Shown: piece after piece, positions 20,937-29,768 of the stretch
Position numbering within the stretch: position 1 is the stretch's first letter
Layout of the letters: each line of letters opens with the position of its first letter
NCBI GenBank assembly: GCA_037783545.1
Contig: JBBELK010000666.1
Location: 1,770,826 to 1,834,825, forward strand
Reading direction: 5' to 3'
Length of the DNA: 64,000 nucleotides
Source of the DNA: Henricia sp. BOLD:AAB3569
Lineage: Eukaryota; Echinodermata; Asteroidea; Spinulosida; Echinasteridae
Made by a program: the position numbers and the translations under genes
Notes under the pieces: generated by a model
Database searches by the model: none
Told to the model about the DNA's origin: nothing
What the model saw: only the letters and a program-made list of their open reading frames with translations

Positions 20937-22613
20937 TTAATAGACTACTTTATAAATCAAATAACCCATTCCAGCAATAGCTAAATATCCAACTATTAAA
21001 GAGGTCTTTTCTTCTTCGTGGTCGCCGGATACCAAAACGTCGTCTAGTTTAACTTTATCAACAAATGGCGTTTCGTCTTGATCAATTTTAGGGGTAATTA
21101 CACGTTCTATATTATTAACTCTCGGTACCGGTTCGGATTTTAGTGCCTCCGATTTAGCTTCGTAGTAAGCGGCAATTTTTGGTTTTGGGTTCGGTCGTGG
21201 TATAGGTATACTCTGAAATTCGCCGGCCTCTGTTTTTGGTTTTGGTTTTGGTCGTGGCATAGGTATACTCTGGAATTCACCTGGGTCCATGCTATTTATT
21301 AGAGAAGACAGATACTCGCTACTCATGTCTAACGGTTGAGGTATCGTCGACGGCGCGGCGCTTTTAAACTCACTTTCGCTATCAACGTCGCCAGGTTGTT
21401 GGTTTAAATTTTGATTAACCCCAGTCTGTAAATTTCTAGTTGCAATCTGTAGGTTGTTGTTGTATCCGTCGTGTACACCTACTAACAAGTCCATATCGGA
21501 AGGTATAAGATACAACCTTGGTTTTAAGACGAAATTAAGTGGAGTCCTCGCATACTGCAATGAGTCTTGAAACTGATTTATGCTAGTTTCTAAATCTTCC
21601 GGAGAGTTTATTAAGTCTTCGACTATAATGTTAAATTGTCTCTGTGCGTCAAGTCCGGTACTCTGCGATAATACGCTAGTTTTTGTTTGGGCTTGAGACC
21701 CCAGTAACGCGTAAACATAAGCCCGTATACTTGCGTTTATTTTGACAACCCCTATGCTTGTAAATACGCTATTTGCCGGTATAAAATCTTTCCACGCATC
21801 GCGCACTATACCATCTTGTTTTAAATTTGTTATTATAAACGCACTTACAACTCCAACTGGGTCTTTATTATCTTTAATTAAAAAGCTCATAGCTCTAATT
21901 TGGGTGGGAAAATTTTTGCGTACCGAATATGTAATTGGCATCATACCAGTATCGTAATCTTTGCCGGGCATGGGCATGTATGCCATGTAAGCGCTTCCTA
22001 ATCCGTTTGATCGTTTGTCTCTACTCTGAATAATCGCCGAGCCAGATGGAGCTCCAAATTCTAGTTTGATTTTCGTATGACCCCCTTTACTGTACTGATT
22101 ATTTACCAGATTAAATATGCCTTCTCCGGGTAGAGCAACTTCCATCTCGTTTAAAATTCTACGAGTTTGATAATACAAGTGAAAGTTAAATATACTAGAT
22201 ACTAGTGGGTTTGAAGATTTTAAAAAATCTTCGCCAAACCCACACCCACTCGTGGCACACCATATAGCAAAATTTAGTTGGTTTTGATAAAAACTCATCG
22301 GCTCGCTCGCCCACCTATCGTATATTTCGTCGCTATCTACCGCAAATTCTGGTATCAAGTACGCGTCCGTCAAATTTGTAAACTTTGCAATAAAATTAAG
22401 CTGGACGCTAGTAGAAATTGTTAAAACGTTAATTTCTGTGGGTATATTTATTTTGTGGGCATTTGTTTTATAAACTGCCGCAGCCGCTGCTATACTTTGT
22501 TTGCTCGCTTCTTCAATTTGTTTAGCCTCCCAATAACGTTTCTTGTCTGGCCCAATAATGTGTAAAAAGTCGTTTACTGCATCCGCCCCTTTTCTACCCA
22601 ACCAGTCGGTCAT
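20937..22613 (-). CDS. Conserved 558-aa Polinton protein, possible virion component
   Basis: The longest intact gene of the element. The N-terminus has an Ala-rich helix (SIAAAAAVY). A large globular region follows with FIAKFTNLTDAYLIPEFAVD and FYQNQLNFAIWC. Then comes a low-complexity stretch with a duplicated GEFQSIP[MI]PRP[KN]PKPK unit near residues 440-480, and a C-terminal membrane segment (SLIVGYLAIAGMGYLIYK). I recall homologues in other invertebrate Polinton-like elements but no assigned role. Size, tail repeat and membrane anchor fit a surface or fibre-like virion protein; this is inference. Confidence 0.78.
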   Translation of the reverse strand: MTDWLGRKGADAVNDFLHIIGPDKKRYWEAKQIEEASKQSIAAAAAVYKTNAHKINIPTEINVLTISTSVQLNFIAKFTNLTDAYLIPEFAVDSDEIYDRWASEPMSFYQNQLNFAIWCATSGCGFGEDFLKSSNPLVSSIFNFHLYYQTRRILNEMEVALPGEGIFNLVNNQYSKGGHTKIKLEFGAPSGSAIIQSRDKRSNGLGSAYMAYMPMPGKDYDTGMMPITYSVRKNFPTQIRAMSFLIKDNKDPVGVVSAFIITNLKQDGIVRDAWKDFIPANSVFTSIGVVKINASIRAYVYALLGSQAQTKTSVLSQSTGLDAQRQFNIIVEDLINSPEDLETSINQFQDSLQYARTPLNFVLKPRLYLIPSDMDLLVGVHDGYNNNLQIATRNLQTGVNQNLNQQPGDVDSESEFKSAAPSTIPQPLDMSSEYLSSLINSMDPGEFQSIPMPRPKPKPKTEAGEFQSIPIPRPNPKPKIAAYYEAKSEALKSEPVPRVNNIERVITPKIDQDETPFVDKVKLDDVLVSGDHEEEKTSLIVGYLAIAGMGYLIYKVVY

Positions 22614-22735
22614 AACTTTATTTTAATATTTAATTAGATACTATTATAAATCATAAAAACACTTTTTTGTGTTGGTATAAAAATTGATATTATGCGACGA
22701 TATTAGTAATTAAAAATGTATACATTACTAGTAAA
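22614..22735. promoter_or_regulatory. Divergent spacer with a relic of an extra gene copy
   Basis: Separates the minus-strand 558-aa gene from the three tandem paralogues. Its AT-rich half (22614-22660) should hold the minus-strand promoter. Positions about 22677-22735 match the 3' end and leader of the first paralogue (about 23438-23494) almost base for base, so this is the tail of a lost upstream copy now serving as leader. Confidence 0.7.
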
Positions 22736-23473
22736 ATGAAACACACCTTTCTTATCGGGGCTAAAAATGACACCTTCCAATTAAACCCGCCGATCGACAA
22801 TAGTTTTGGTTCTCTACGTAAACAAATTAGGCTTTTGGACGTTAGCATGTCGTATACAATGTTTCATCATATTGAAGAACAATTAGTTGTTAGCTGGAAT
22901 AGAGGCGGAGACCGAGATTGGAACGAGATAATATTTGAACCTGGCTATTATTCATTACAAAGTTTAATTGATGTGTTTAACACTTACAATCTAGAATGGA
23001 TAAGGTTTAGTATTCTAAAAAATGGTGATTTAAAAATAGAAGCGGAAGGCCACCACATTATGGAGTTTGGGCCAGTTGCTAATTTACTTGATCCTAATTT
23101 TCATTTAGCCGGCGCTGTTCTTGTTAGGGAGGGTACGAATAGTTATGCCCCACTCATTCATAAATGGACCAAGACCATAACGCCACGGACTGGTAAAAAT
23201 CCCAATGCCATTAATATTTATTGTAATCAGATTAATACCCAAACAAACTTTCATAACGGCAGTTTTAGCAATTTGTTAGGTTTTATACAAACGCCTTTAT
23301 CGTTCAAACAAGATTATACTAGAGAAATCACAAAAAGCTTTACAGACAATACCGGGATTCCTTTGAAAAACGGCGTAATCGACGAGTTGACTTTTGAATT
23401 AGGAGACTATAGAGGTGGAGAACTCATGATCGATGATATAAAATTGATATTATGCGTCGATATTAGCAATTAA
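22736..23473 (+). CDS. Tandem paralogue 1, possible minor capsid protein (245 aa)
   Basis: First of three adjacent genes whose products share a start (MKHTF or MNHTF, then FQL and PIDNS), a central IYC.QI..N.NF.NG motif and a C-terminal NG.I.E..FE/FQ segment ending in a hydrophobic strand. The strand-rich pattern and length of 230-245 aa would suit a single jelly-roll penton-like protein, but no fold can be proven by eye. This copy is intact. The ATG context is AGTAAAATG. Confidence 0.7.
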   Translation: MKHTFLIGAKNDTFQLNPPIDNSFGSLRKQIRLLDVSMSYTMFHHIEEQLVVSWNRGGDRDWNEIIFEPGYYSLQSLIDVFNTYNLEWIRFSILKNGDLKIEAEGHHIMEFGPVANLLDPNFHLAGAVLVREGTNSYAPLIHKWTKTITPRTGKNPNAINIYCNQINTQTNFHNGSFSNLLGFIQTPLSFKQDYTREITKSFTDNTGIPLKNGVIDELTFELGDYRGGELMIDDIKLILCVDISN

Positions 23474-23494
23474 AAACGTATACATGTTAATAAA

Positions 23495-24223
23495 ATGAAA
23501 CACACTTTTCTTATCAGGAGTAGAAATCAAACTTTCCAACTAAGCTCGCCAATCGATAATAGTTGCGCCATTAGATGTAAAAACATTAAGCTATTGAGTG
23601 CCAGCGTGCGCGTTAGGATATTTTTCAATATTAAAAAATACACGTCGATCGATTGGGGTACTTGGGCCCCCGGCCGTGATGGACAAAAACATATTTCCAC
23701 TAGTATAAGACCAATTTTAATGCCTCCTAGATATTATACCATTCACAGTTTTGTTGATTTTTTTAACTCTTACAATTTTGGATGGTTAAAGTTTGATATA
23801 TTAGATGACAGTTATCTAAAAATACGGATAGAGCGTTTGCGTTTTATAGATTTCACTAAAATTGCTAAACTAGTTGGATTAACGGATGAAACCGTTTTAT
23901 TTTCAACCGACAGTACAAGGTCCGTAATCGTAAAACCGTCAATCGGCGAAAGCCCCGGCGCCGTAAATGTTTATTGTAAACAAATTAATACGCAAAACAA
24001 CTTTTTTAACGGCGAAAATAGCACTCTGTTGGGAGTGGTACCGGCAACTTTTTTACACACGCACGATTACGGTCAAGCCGTCGCCAATAATTACACAGAA
24101 AATGATGGAATTCCTTTGATAAATGGAGTAATTAACGAGATTGAGTTTGAGATAAAAGATTGCAGAGGTTGCGAGATGTCGACCGATAAAATAGACTTGG
24201 TTTTATGCGTCGATGTTCAATAA
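23495..24223 (+). CDS. Tandem paralogue 2, possible minor capsid protein (242 aa)
   Basis: An intact second copy, 21 bp after copy 1. It keeps the FQLSSPIDNS start, the VYCKQINTQNNFFNG motif and the NGVINEIEFEIKDCRGCEM end, but differs widely elsewhere. The duplication is therefore old, and divergence in the middle suggests functional specialisation. The leader TTAATAAAATG resembles that of copies 1 and 3. Confidence 0.7.
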   Translation: MKHTFLIRSRNQTFQLSSPIDNSCAIRCKNIKLLSASVRVRIFFNIKKYTSIDWGTWAPGRDGQKHISTSIRPILMPPRYYTIHSFVDFFNSYNFGWLKFDILDDSYLKIRIERLRFIDFTKIAKLVGLTDETVLFSTDSTRSVIVKPSIGESPGAVNVYCKQINTQNNFFNGENSTLLGVVPATFLHTHDYGQAVANNYTENDGIPLINGVINEIEFEIKDCRGCEMSTDKIDLVLCVDVQ

Positions 24224-24261
24224 AAAGTTGGATAATTAAAATAGTAATTACTAGTAATAAA

Positions 24262-24952
24262 ATGAATCACACCTTTGTAATAAAAAAATCAGACGTAACG
24301 TTTCAGTTGCATAGTCCCATAGACAACTCTGACGGAATCAAAAAGATAAAGTTGTTGAGCGCCAGCATGCCCCTGAGATTTTTTAACATCAGAGATAGAA
24401 CTAACGTTCAATGGGCCGACTTAGGAAGCAATTCAAAGAGATCTAATATTATGAATCACCGCATGGAACCCGGCATATACGACGTTAGTGAAATAATTAG
24501 AGAACTTAATTACCTAGAAATAGAAGGGTTACAGTTTTCGTGGTATCCGAGCGGCCATAAATTGTACACCTCCGTAAGTCCAAAACGCGCTATTAGATTA
24601 AATAAAATTGGCGAGATATTAGGACTGTCTAGAGGCTGGATAGCTTACGGCCAGCACATTAGCTACCCGATAAGAGATACCCGTAGGGGCAATAATGATC
24701 TATTGCGAACAAATTTCTATGAACGAAAACTTTTACAACGGAAATCCGAGCACGATTTTGGGTAGCATACCTCTGAGCGACGTTGATCGCAATTATTATA
24801 ACCAGGTAGCGGCTAAGGACTATACGACAAAACCCGGCGTTAATTTAAATAACGGTATAATTAACGAGTTTAAATTTCAGGTAAAAGATTGTAACGAATG
24901 CCTGATTGTAGACGAACATTTAAAACTGGTTTTAAATATTGAAATTATTTAA
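24262..24952 (+). pseudogene. Tandem paralogue 3, frameshifted
   Basis: The start is ATG 24262 (TAATAAAATG context); an upstream in-frame ATG at 24205 lies inside copy 2 and is unlikely. The first frame runs to 24765 and the second, which carries IYCEQISMNENFYNG and the NGIINEFKFQVKDC end, runs from about 24695 to 24952. A single frameshift lies in the overlap. The first two-thirds and the end align with copies 1 and 2. Confidence 0.7.
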
Positions 24953-24974
24953 TAATAAAGTTAGTTAAAGTAAA

Positions 24975-26365
24975 ATGGAAGCGAGATTGCCTAAACCCAG
25001 AGAGCGAAAAATTTACCCAAATCTGTCGGTGGAATCACCCGCGGTATTACCGGCTTTACAGATTGGCGACGAGGTAATTGTAGACAATACCGCCTACAGG
25101 CTATCAAAAATCGACGGAGTAAAGAAAGAGATTGTTAGAGAGAGAGATAAACGAGCGGGGCTTTATAACAAGTATAAAAAGGTGAACGCGGTATTGACGT
25201 GGGGCGAAACATTTGCCGAAGCCACTTCCGCCGTTAGCGTGGCGGTTGGTATAGCGGCGATCGCCGGTGTCATTTCAGCGCCTTTAGGATTTATGTTTGA
25301 GGGTATTGCGCTGGGCACCGTAGCGTGCGCTCTCGGGCTAAAGTACTTTAGCCGTAAAGTAAAGTCAAAGTCTAAAAAGCACGACGAAATCAGAGTGCTC
25401 GCAATGTCTAAACTAAACACGATAGAAGATTTAATCAGCCGCGCCATAAACGACGGTAAAATTCGTCGGTCGCACCACGAAGTGGCGTATCCGTAATTTC
25501 TGTTTTTGGTATAATTTGACTTTATTTGGTGTCCTTAACATTTATGCAAAGTTACGAGACTTGACAATTTGTATTTGTTTAATTACAGAAGTTGCCTTAA
25601 ACCACGTAACAGTGGTATTGCAAATGTACTTTTTCACGAAGTGGCGTATCGCGATACGCCACTCATAGAAAAAGATGGTATGTGCATAAATTTCTTTTTC
25701 ACGAAGTGGCGTATCGCAATACGCCACTTCGTGTCGTATACGCCACTCATAGAAAAATATGGTATGTGCATAAATTGCATTTTCACGAAGTGGCGTATCG
25801 CGATACGCCACTTCGTGAAAATGCCACGCGCCGGGGCGAGTTGTAAATATTACGCGCGCAGAGAAATACAGACAGGGGGCGAATTCTGTGGCAAATCACG
25901 CATGGTCGGCATTTTTCTTTTTCACGAAGTGACGGATATGTTTTCAGCTAAAGTGTTCTTTAATTAGACAATCAACACAATACACAAGTATATTTTTACG
26001 TCATTTAACTCATACTAAAAAGTATCACCTAAAAAGACTGACGACTTTTCATAGAATAACCGGCGAAGTTTGAGTTTTAAAAATTCACCAACTTCAAATG
26101 CGATTTTCTCAAAACAAAGTTTTACTACTGCGTTTGCAGATACGCCACTTCGTGGTGCGACCAACGAATTAGTCATGAAGAATTTGCTCTGATTAATAAC
26201 GAGCTGACCAAATTTCATGAAATGTCAGACTCGCTAAAGAAAAAGTATAGATCCAAAGAAAATAAAAGCGTAGATGAGACCGAGTTTGAAAAGCGAGTCA
26301 CGGAAAGATTAGCTAAAGAAAAAAAGGATCTTATTGGAAAACTTTTGAATTCAAATTCACAATAG
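24975..26365 (+). pseudogene. Polinton membrane protein split by a short element
   Basis: The first part (24975-25463) encodes a basic N-terminus, then a Gly/Ala-rich hydrophobic region (SVAVGIAAIAGVISAPLGFM) and a KVKSKSKK cluster. A 703-bp inverted-repeat element then interrupts the gene at an AATT duplicated on both sides. The same frame resumes after 26167 with a charged helical tail (EEFALINNELTKFHEM) ending at TAG 26363-26365. Apart from the insertion I see no other damage. The role is unknown; hydrophobic and basic segments suggest a membrane- or DNA-associated virion protein. Confidence 0.8.
25464..26166. mobile_element. 703-bp inverted-repeat element with internal palindromes
   Basis: The termini CGTCGGTCGCACCACGAAGT and the complement at the right end (one mismatch) are flanked by AATT at 25460-25463 and 26167-26170. 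Removing the element and one AATT restores the reading frame of the host gene. The interior repeats the ACGAAGTGGCGTATC end several times head-to-head, including a 48-bp perfect palindrome at 25777-25824, and two copies of a TATGTGCATAAATT spacer. No transposase is present, so it is non-autonomous. Confidence 0.88.
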
Positions 26366-26376
26366 ACGTAAAAAAG

Positions 26377-26406
26377 AGCTGGAGGACCAACGAAGGTCCG
26401 CCAGCT
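26377..26406. terminator. Hairpin between convergent genes at the right end
   Basis: Arms AGCTGGAGGACC and GGTCCGCCAGCT surround a 6-nt loop, with one A-G mismatch. It lies between the stop of the split membrane-protein gene (26365) and the stop of the minus-strand Cys-rich gene (26406-26408). Confidence 0.55.
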
Positions 26407-26603
26407 TATGAAGATTTACGCGTAATTCCCACCGCCCCATTTTTAAAAGACTGACTGCTATACTTGGCTCTCTGTTCCGCCATTATTTTTAGACACTCGT
26501 AACAATTTTTAACTCTCAAACCGATTTTCTTAATTTTAAATTGATTTATGTCTTGAGTTTGATGACACCTGACGCAGCACTTTGTTTTTGGTTCGTAAAT
26601 CAT
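26406..26603 (-). CDS. Small Cys-rich protein (65 aa) at the right terminus
   Basis: An intact minus-strand frame whose start lies within the right terminal repeat, mirroring the polymerase at the left end. Two CxxC pairs (CVRC and CYEC) about 22 residues apart form a probable zinc ribbon, with a basic interval (FKIKKIGLRVKN). The pattern is reminiscent of endonuclease VII-like zinc ribbons, but the protein is too short for a nuclease. It may bind nucleic acid. Confidence 0.6.
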   Translation of the reverse strand: MIYEPKTKCCVRCHQTQDINQFKIKKIGLRVKNCYECLKIMAEQRAKYSSQSFKNGAVGITRKSS

Positions 26604-26706
26604 TTTATATATAGAAAATATAATCTTATTAAAATTATCATTTTTCTTGGCACTTTAAATGACAAAATTTTGAGTTTGTGTCAAATACCCCGTTTTCTAT
26701 ACTACT
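26576..26706. repeat. Right terminal inverted repeat
   Basis: The outer 39 bp (26668-26706) are the complement of 6158-6196. Inner homology continues through CATTTTTCTTGGCACTTTAA. Unlike the left end it has no snapback insertion. It abuts ACCCT at 26707. Confidence 0.85.
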
Positions 26707-27045
26707 ACCCTTATGGGCCCCCAAGGATTCTGCACCCAAGATTCAAATGGGACCCATGTGGGCCAACCCAGATACCCCATATGGGACGCATATGGGTCCC
26801 ATGTGGGTCCTAAATGGGGCCCCATATGGGTCCCACATGGGGCAAATCACATGGGTCCCACATGTGCAATGCATAGGCCTATGGGTCCCACATGGGACAA
26901 CCCTTATGGGCCCCAAGGATTCTGCACCCAAGATTCAAATGGGACCCATGTGGGCCAACCCAGATACCCCATATGGGGCACATATGGGACCCTTGTGGGT
27001 CAACCCAGATACCCCATATGGGGCACATATGGGTCCCATATGGGT
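26707..27045. repeat. CATATGGG/GGGTCCC minisatellite, right of the Polinton
   Basis: Array of ATGGGTCCCA and CCCATATGGG units with a longer unit present twice (about 26710-26790 and 26903-26980). It continues the array split at 6157. The second long unit keeps the uninterrupted form of the Polinton target, ACAACCCTTATGGG. The left flank ends ACAACCCT and the right flank starts ACCCTTATGGG. Confidence 0.85.
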
Positions 27046-29313
27046 ATTTGAAAGCACTAACCCTGCTATTTCAGCTTCATTTTTGGAGTATCATTCGTTG
27101 GATCTTGGAGGTAGGAAAATACCTCCATGGTTGGATCCACAGCTCATCCAATACGTTAAGTTCAGAAATACAACATTATTCAGAAATACTGCAGCAAAAT
27201 TAGCACATCGACGCCAAGACGGAATTACATGGTAGTCAAGGTACGTTGTAAAACAATATTTCTTATATTTTACAGTCAATTTGTTTGTTTCCTTTGTGTT
27301 TTCCCTATAAGCTGTTTGCCACCTGAATACTGTAGGCTCCTGTATCATGTTTATTTGGTGTATCGGGCAGATTATCGCTCCTGTGTGGATACCGAACAAA
27401 GAAACCGTCCTTGGAGCGCGAAAATTAAATCGCTGTCAACACCAAATGCCGTAGACTGTATGATAAAATAAGTTTACTAACATGCATGGTTATGTTTAAA
27501 GTTTTACATGAGTTTTATTTGTACATTTTGTATCTTCTTTTCATTTTGAAATTAATAGTTGCAATGTATTACATCAACCGCAATTTGTTTTGTTTTATTT
27601 AATCAATAAATACGATCGATCAAAAGTAAATACTCACGTAAAAGACACTCAATATATCAGTCTATAGCATAATATAATCCTGAACGGGCTGTTTGGTGTC
27701 ACATTTATTGATAATGGAGTGCCTACTAGAGGTAACTATCTTATATAATAATTTTCTTTTCTACCAAAGTCACTATTACAATGTATGTTATTTTAAAATA
27801 ATTTCTTTCTGAAACTACTAGTTTTTAATCACCACCGCGATCCTCACGGTCTACTTATTCGTATTGTTGGAACAGGCCGGAAATATAACCTCCGGCGGCA
27901 TGCAGAGAATGTACATGCTGAAGATGAATCTCAAACGGACAGAGTTGACGATGATCGTGAAATTGAACCTATTCAATCTGAATATTCGGACATGGATAAT
28001 TATGAACCCGATTTTAAAAAGCGTAGATTTCAAGATTCAGAAATAGAAAGCTGTGGAACTGACTCTACGCAGGCTGATGACGAAGATTTTAAGGAAGATG
28101 AATCGGAATCTGAAACAGAGAAAAATGACAAATTATCGGATGAGTCCGATTCTGAATTGGAAGACAATGTCGCCTATCGAGACTGGTTGGAAGAAGCCAA
28201 ATAATCCACTGACGACATGTGGAGTGAAAAATATGAAAAGTATGTCAGCGAGGGTATGGATGAAGATCAAGCCAAGGAAAAAGCCAATAGGAAGACCCTC
28301 TGGGCAGTCAAGCGAATCTTTTTCAACAACTACAAGGATTTCTTGTCAAGTTACCTATATCTGAAAGATAACGATACTCATCAAGAGATTGTGGAAGATC
28401 TCGAAGAAAAAGTAAATAAAGGCATGGAAGTAAACAGAGCCATGAACAGAGTAATGCCTAAACACGAGGCAAAATTTAACGGACTGTTCCAACAATACGA
28501 AAAAGTAGACCGTGAGGAACGCAGTGGTGATTAAAAACTAGTAGTTTCAGAAAGAAATTATTTTAAAATAACATACATTGTAATAGTGACTTTGGTAGAA
28601 AAGAAAATTATTATATAAGATAGTTACCTCTAGTAGGCACTCCATTATCAATAAATGTGACACCAAACAGTCCGTTCAGTATTATATTATGCTATAGATT
28701 GATATATTGAGTGTCTTTTACGTGAGTATTTACTTTTGATCGATCGTATTTATTGATTAAATAAAACAAAACAAATTGCGGTTGATGTAATACATTGCAA
28801 CTATTAATTTCAAAATGAAAAGAAGATACAAAATGTACAAATAAAACTCATGTAAAACTTTAAACATAACCATGCATGTTAGTAAACTTATTTTATCATA
28901 CAGTCTACGGCATTTGGTGTTGACAGCGATTTAATTTTCGCGCTCCAAGGACGGTATCTTTGTTCGGTATCCACACAGGAGCGATAATCTGCCCGATACA
29001 CCAAATAAACATGATACAGGAGCCTACAGTATTCAGGTGGCAAACAGCTTATAGGGAAAACACAAAGGAAACAAACAAATTGAGTGTAAAATATAAGAAA
29101 TATTGTTTTACAACGTACCTTGACTACCATGTAATTCCGTCTTGGCGTCGATGTGCTAATTTTGCTGCAGAATTTCTGAATAATGTTGTATTTCTGAACT
29201 TAACGTATTGGATGAGCTGTGGATCCAACCATGGAGGTCTTTTCCTACCTCCAAGATCCAACGAATGATACTCCAAAAATGAAGCTGAAATAGCAGGGTT
29301 AGTGCTTTCAAAT
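27046..29313. mobile_element. 2.27-kb element with 790-bp inverted arms
   Basis: The arms 27046-27835 and 28525-29313 are near-perfect inverted copies that begin with ATTTGAAAGCACTAACCC. The unique centre holds a truncated coding sequence. The left end abuts the minisatellite directly. I could not find a target duplication (left flank GGGT, right flank CTAG). Such long arms around a gene fragment suggest foldback or gene capture. Confidence 0.85.
27836..28534 (+). pseudogene. Truncated zinc-finger-like gene captured between inverted arms
   Basis: One frame runs through the unique centre without a start codon. It opens with the second half of a C2H2-like finger (RKYNLRRHAENVHAED, no Cys pair left), then an acidic region (about 27960-28200), an in-frame TAA at 28202-28204, and a helical domain (YEKYVSEGMDEDQAKEKANR ... 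YLKDNDTHQEIVEDLEEKV). The TAA stop at 28532-28534 falls in the right arm. I recall similar helical C-termini in repetitive invertebrate proteins but have no firm family name. It is 5'-truncated and cannot be expressed as is. Confidence 0.55.
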
Positions 29314-29768
29314 CTAGCGCCATTAGAGAACGAGCACTAATTACACGTCAACCGTTTGTGCTGACTCATCGTTATGACGTCAATGTGTTTCGACCCTCGA
29401 TCACAACCCCAAACAAATCCCAGCCCACAGGATGTTCAAGGCCTCTGCGCCAGTATGACTTGTCTCAACGCGTTATAGATGCTGGTATTTACTGCGCCAT
29501 ATTATCGCGTATTATGTACAATGAGTGGAACAGACCATTCGTCAATATAGTTGGGTATAACTTTGTAAATACTCGTCCGAAATATATCACTTTGCAACAT
29601 GAAATACGTTCACACGTTATGACACGTGAATCCTACGTTTTAACGTTCTTATTGTACTGCATTTCATTTATTGTATTTTAATTGTACTTATTCCTAATGC
29701 CGACTTTCGTATTGTATCTTACATGAGAATACATAAAAAAAAAAGTAGTTATAATAAGAGTAAATATT
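29314..29768. other. Unannotated spacer
   Basis: No recognisable gene. An open frame at 29358-29681 resembles nothing known to me. The stretch ends with A-runs before the dispersed repeat. Confidence 0.4.

Larger units (their letters stand above)
6158..26706. mobile_element. Polinton/Maverick (adintovirus-like) element, decayed
   Basis: A 20,549-bp element bounded by inverted termini AGTAGTATAGAAAACGGGG and its complement, with a 5-bp direct repeat ACCCT at 6153-6157 and 26707-26711. It encodes the diagnostic set for this class: protein-primed family B polymerase, DDE integrase, a packaging-type ATPase and capsid-like proteins. Subtracting the LINE of about 4.1 kb and the 703-bp element leaves about 15.7 kb, normal for Polintons. 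Many genes carry frameshifts or stops, so this is an inactive genomic copy. I found no adenain-type protease. The adjacent array unit near 26898-26905 preserves the unoccupied target. Confidence 0.93.

Noticed and set aside
29358-29681. 107-codon frame between repeats
   Set aside because: No family resemblance, no start context and no neighbouring gene structure support it.
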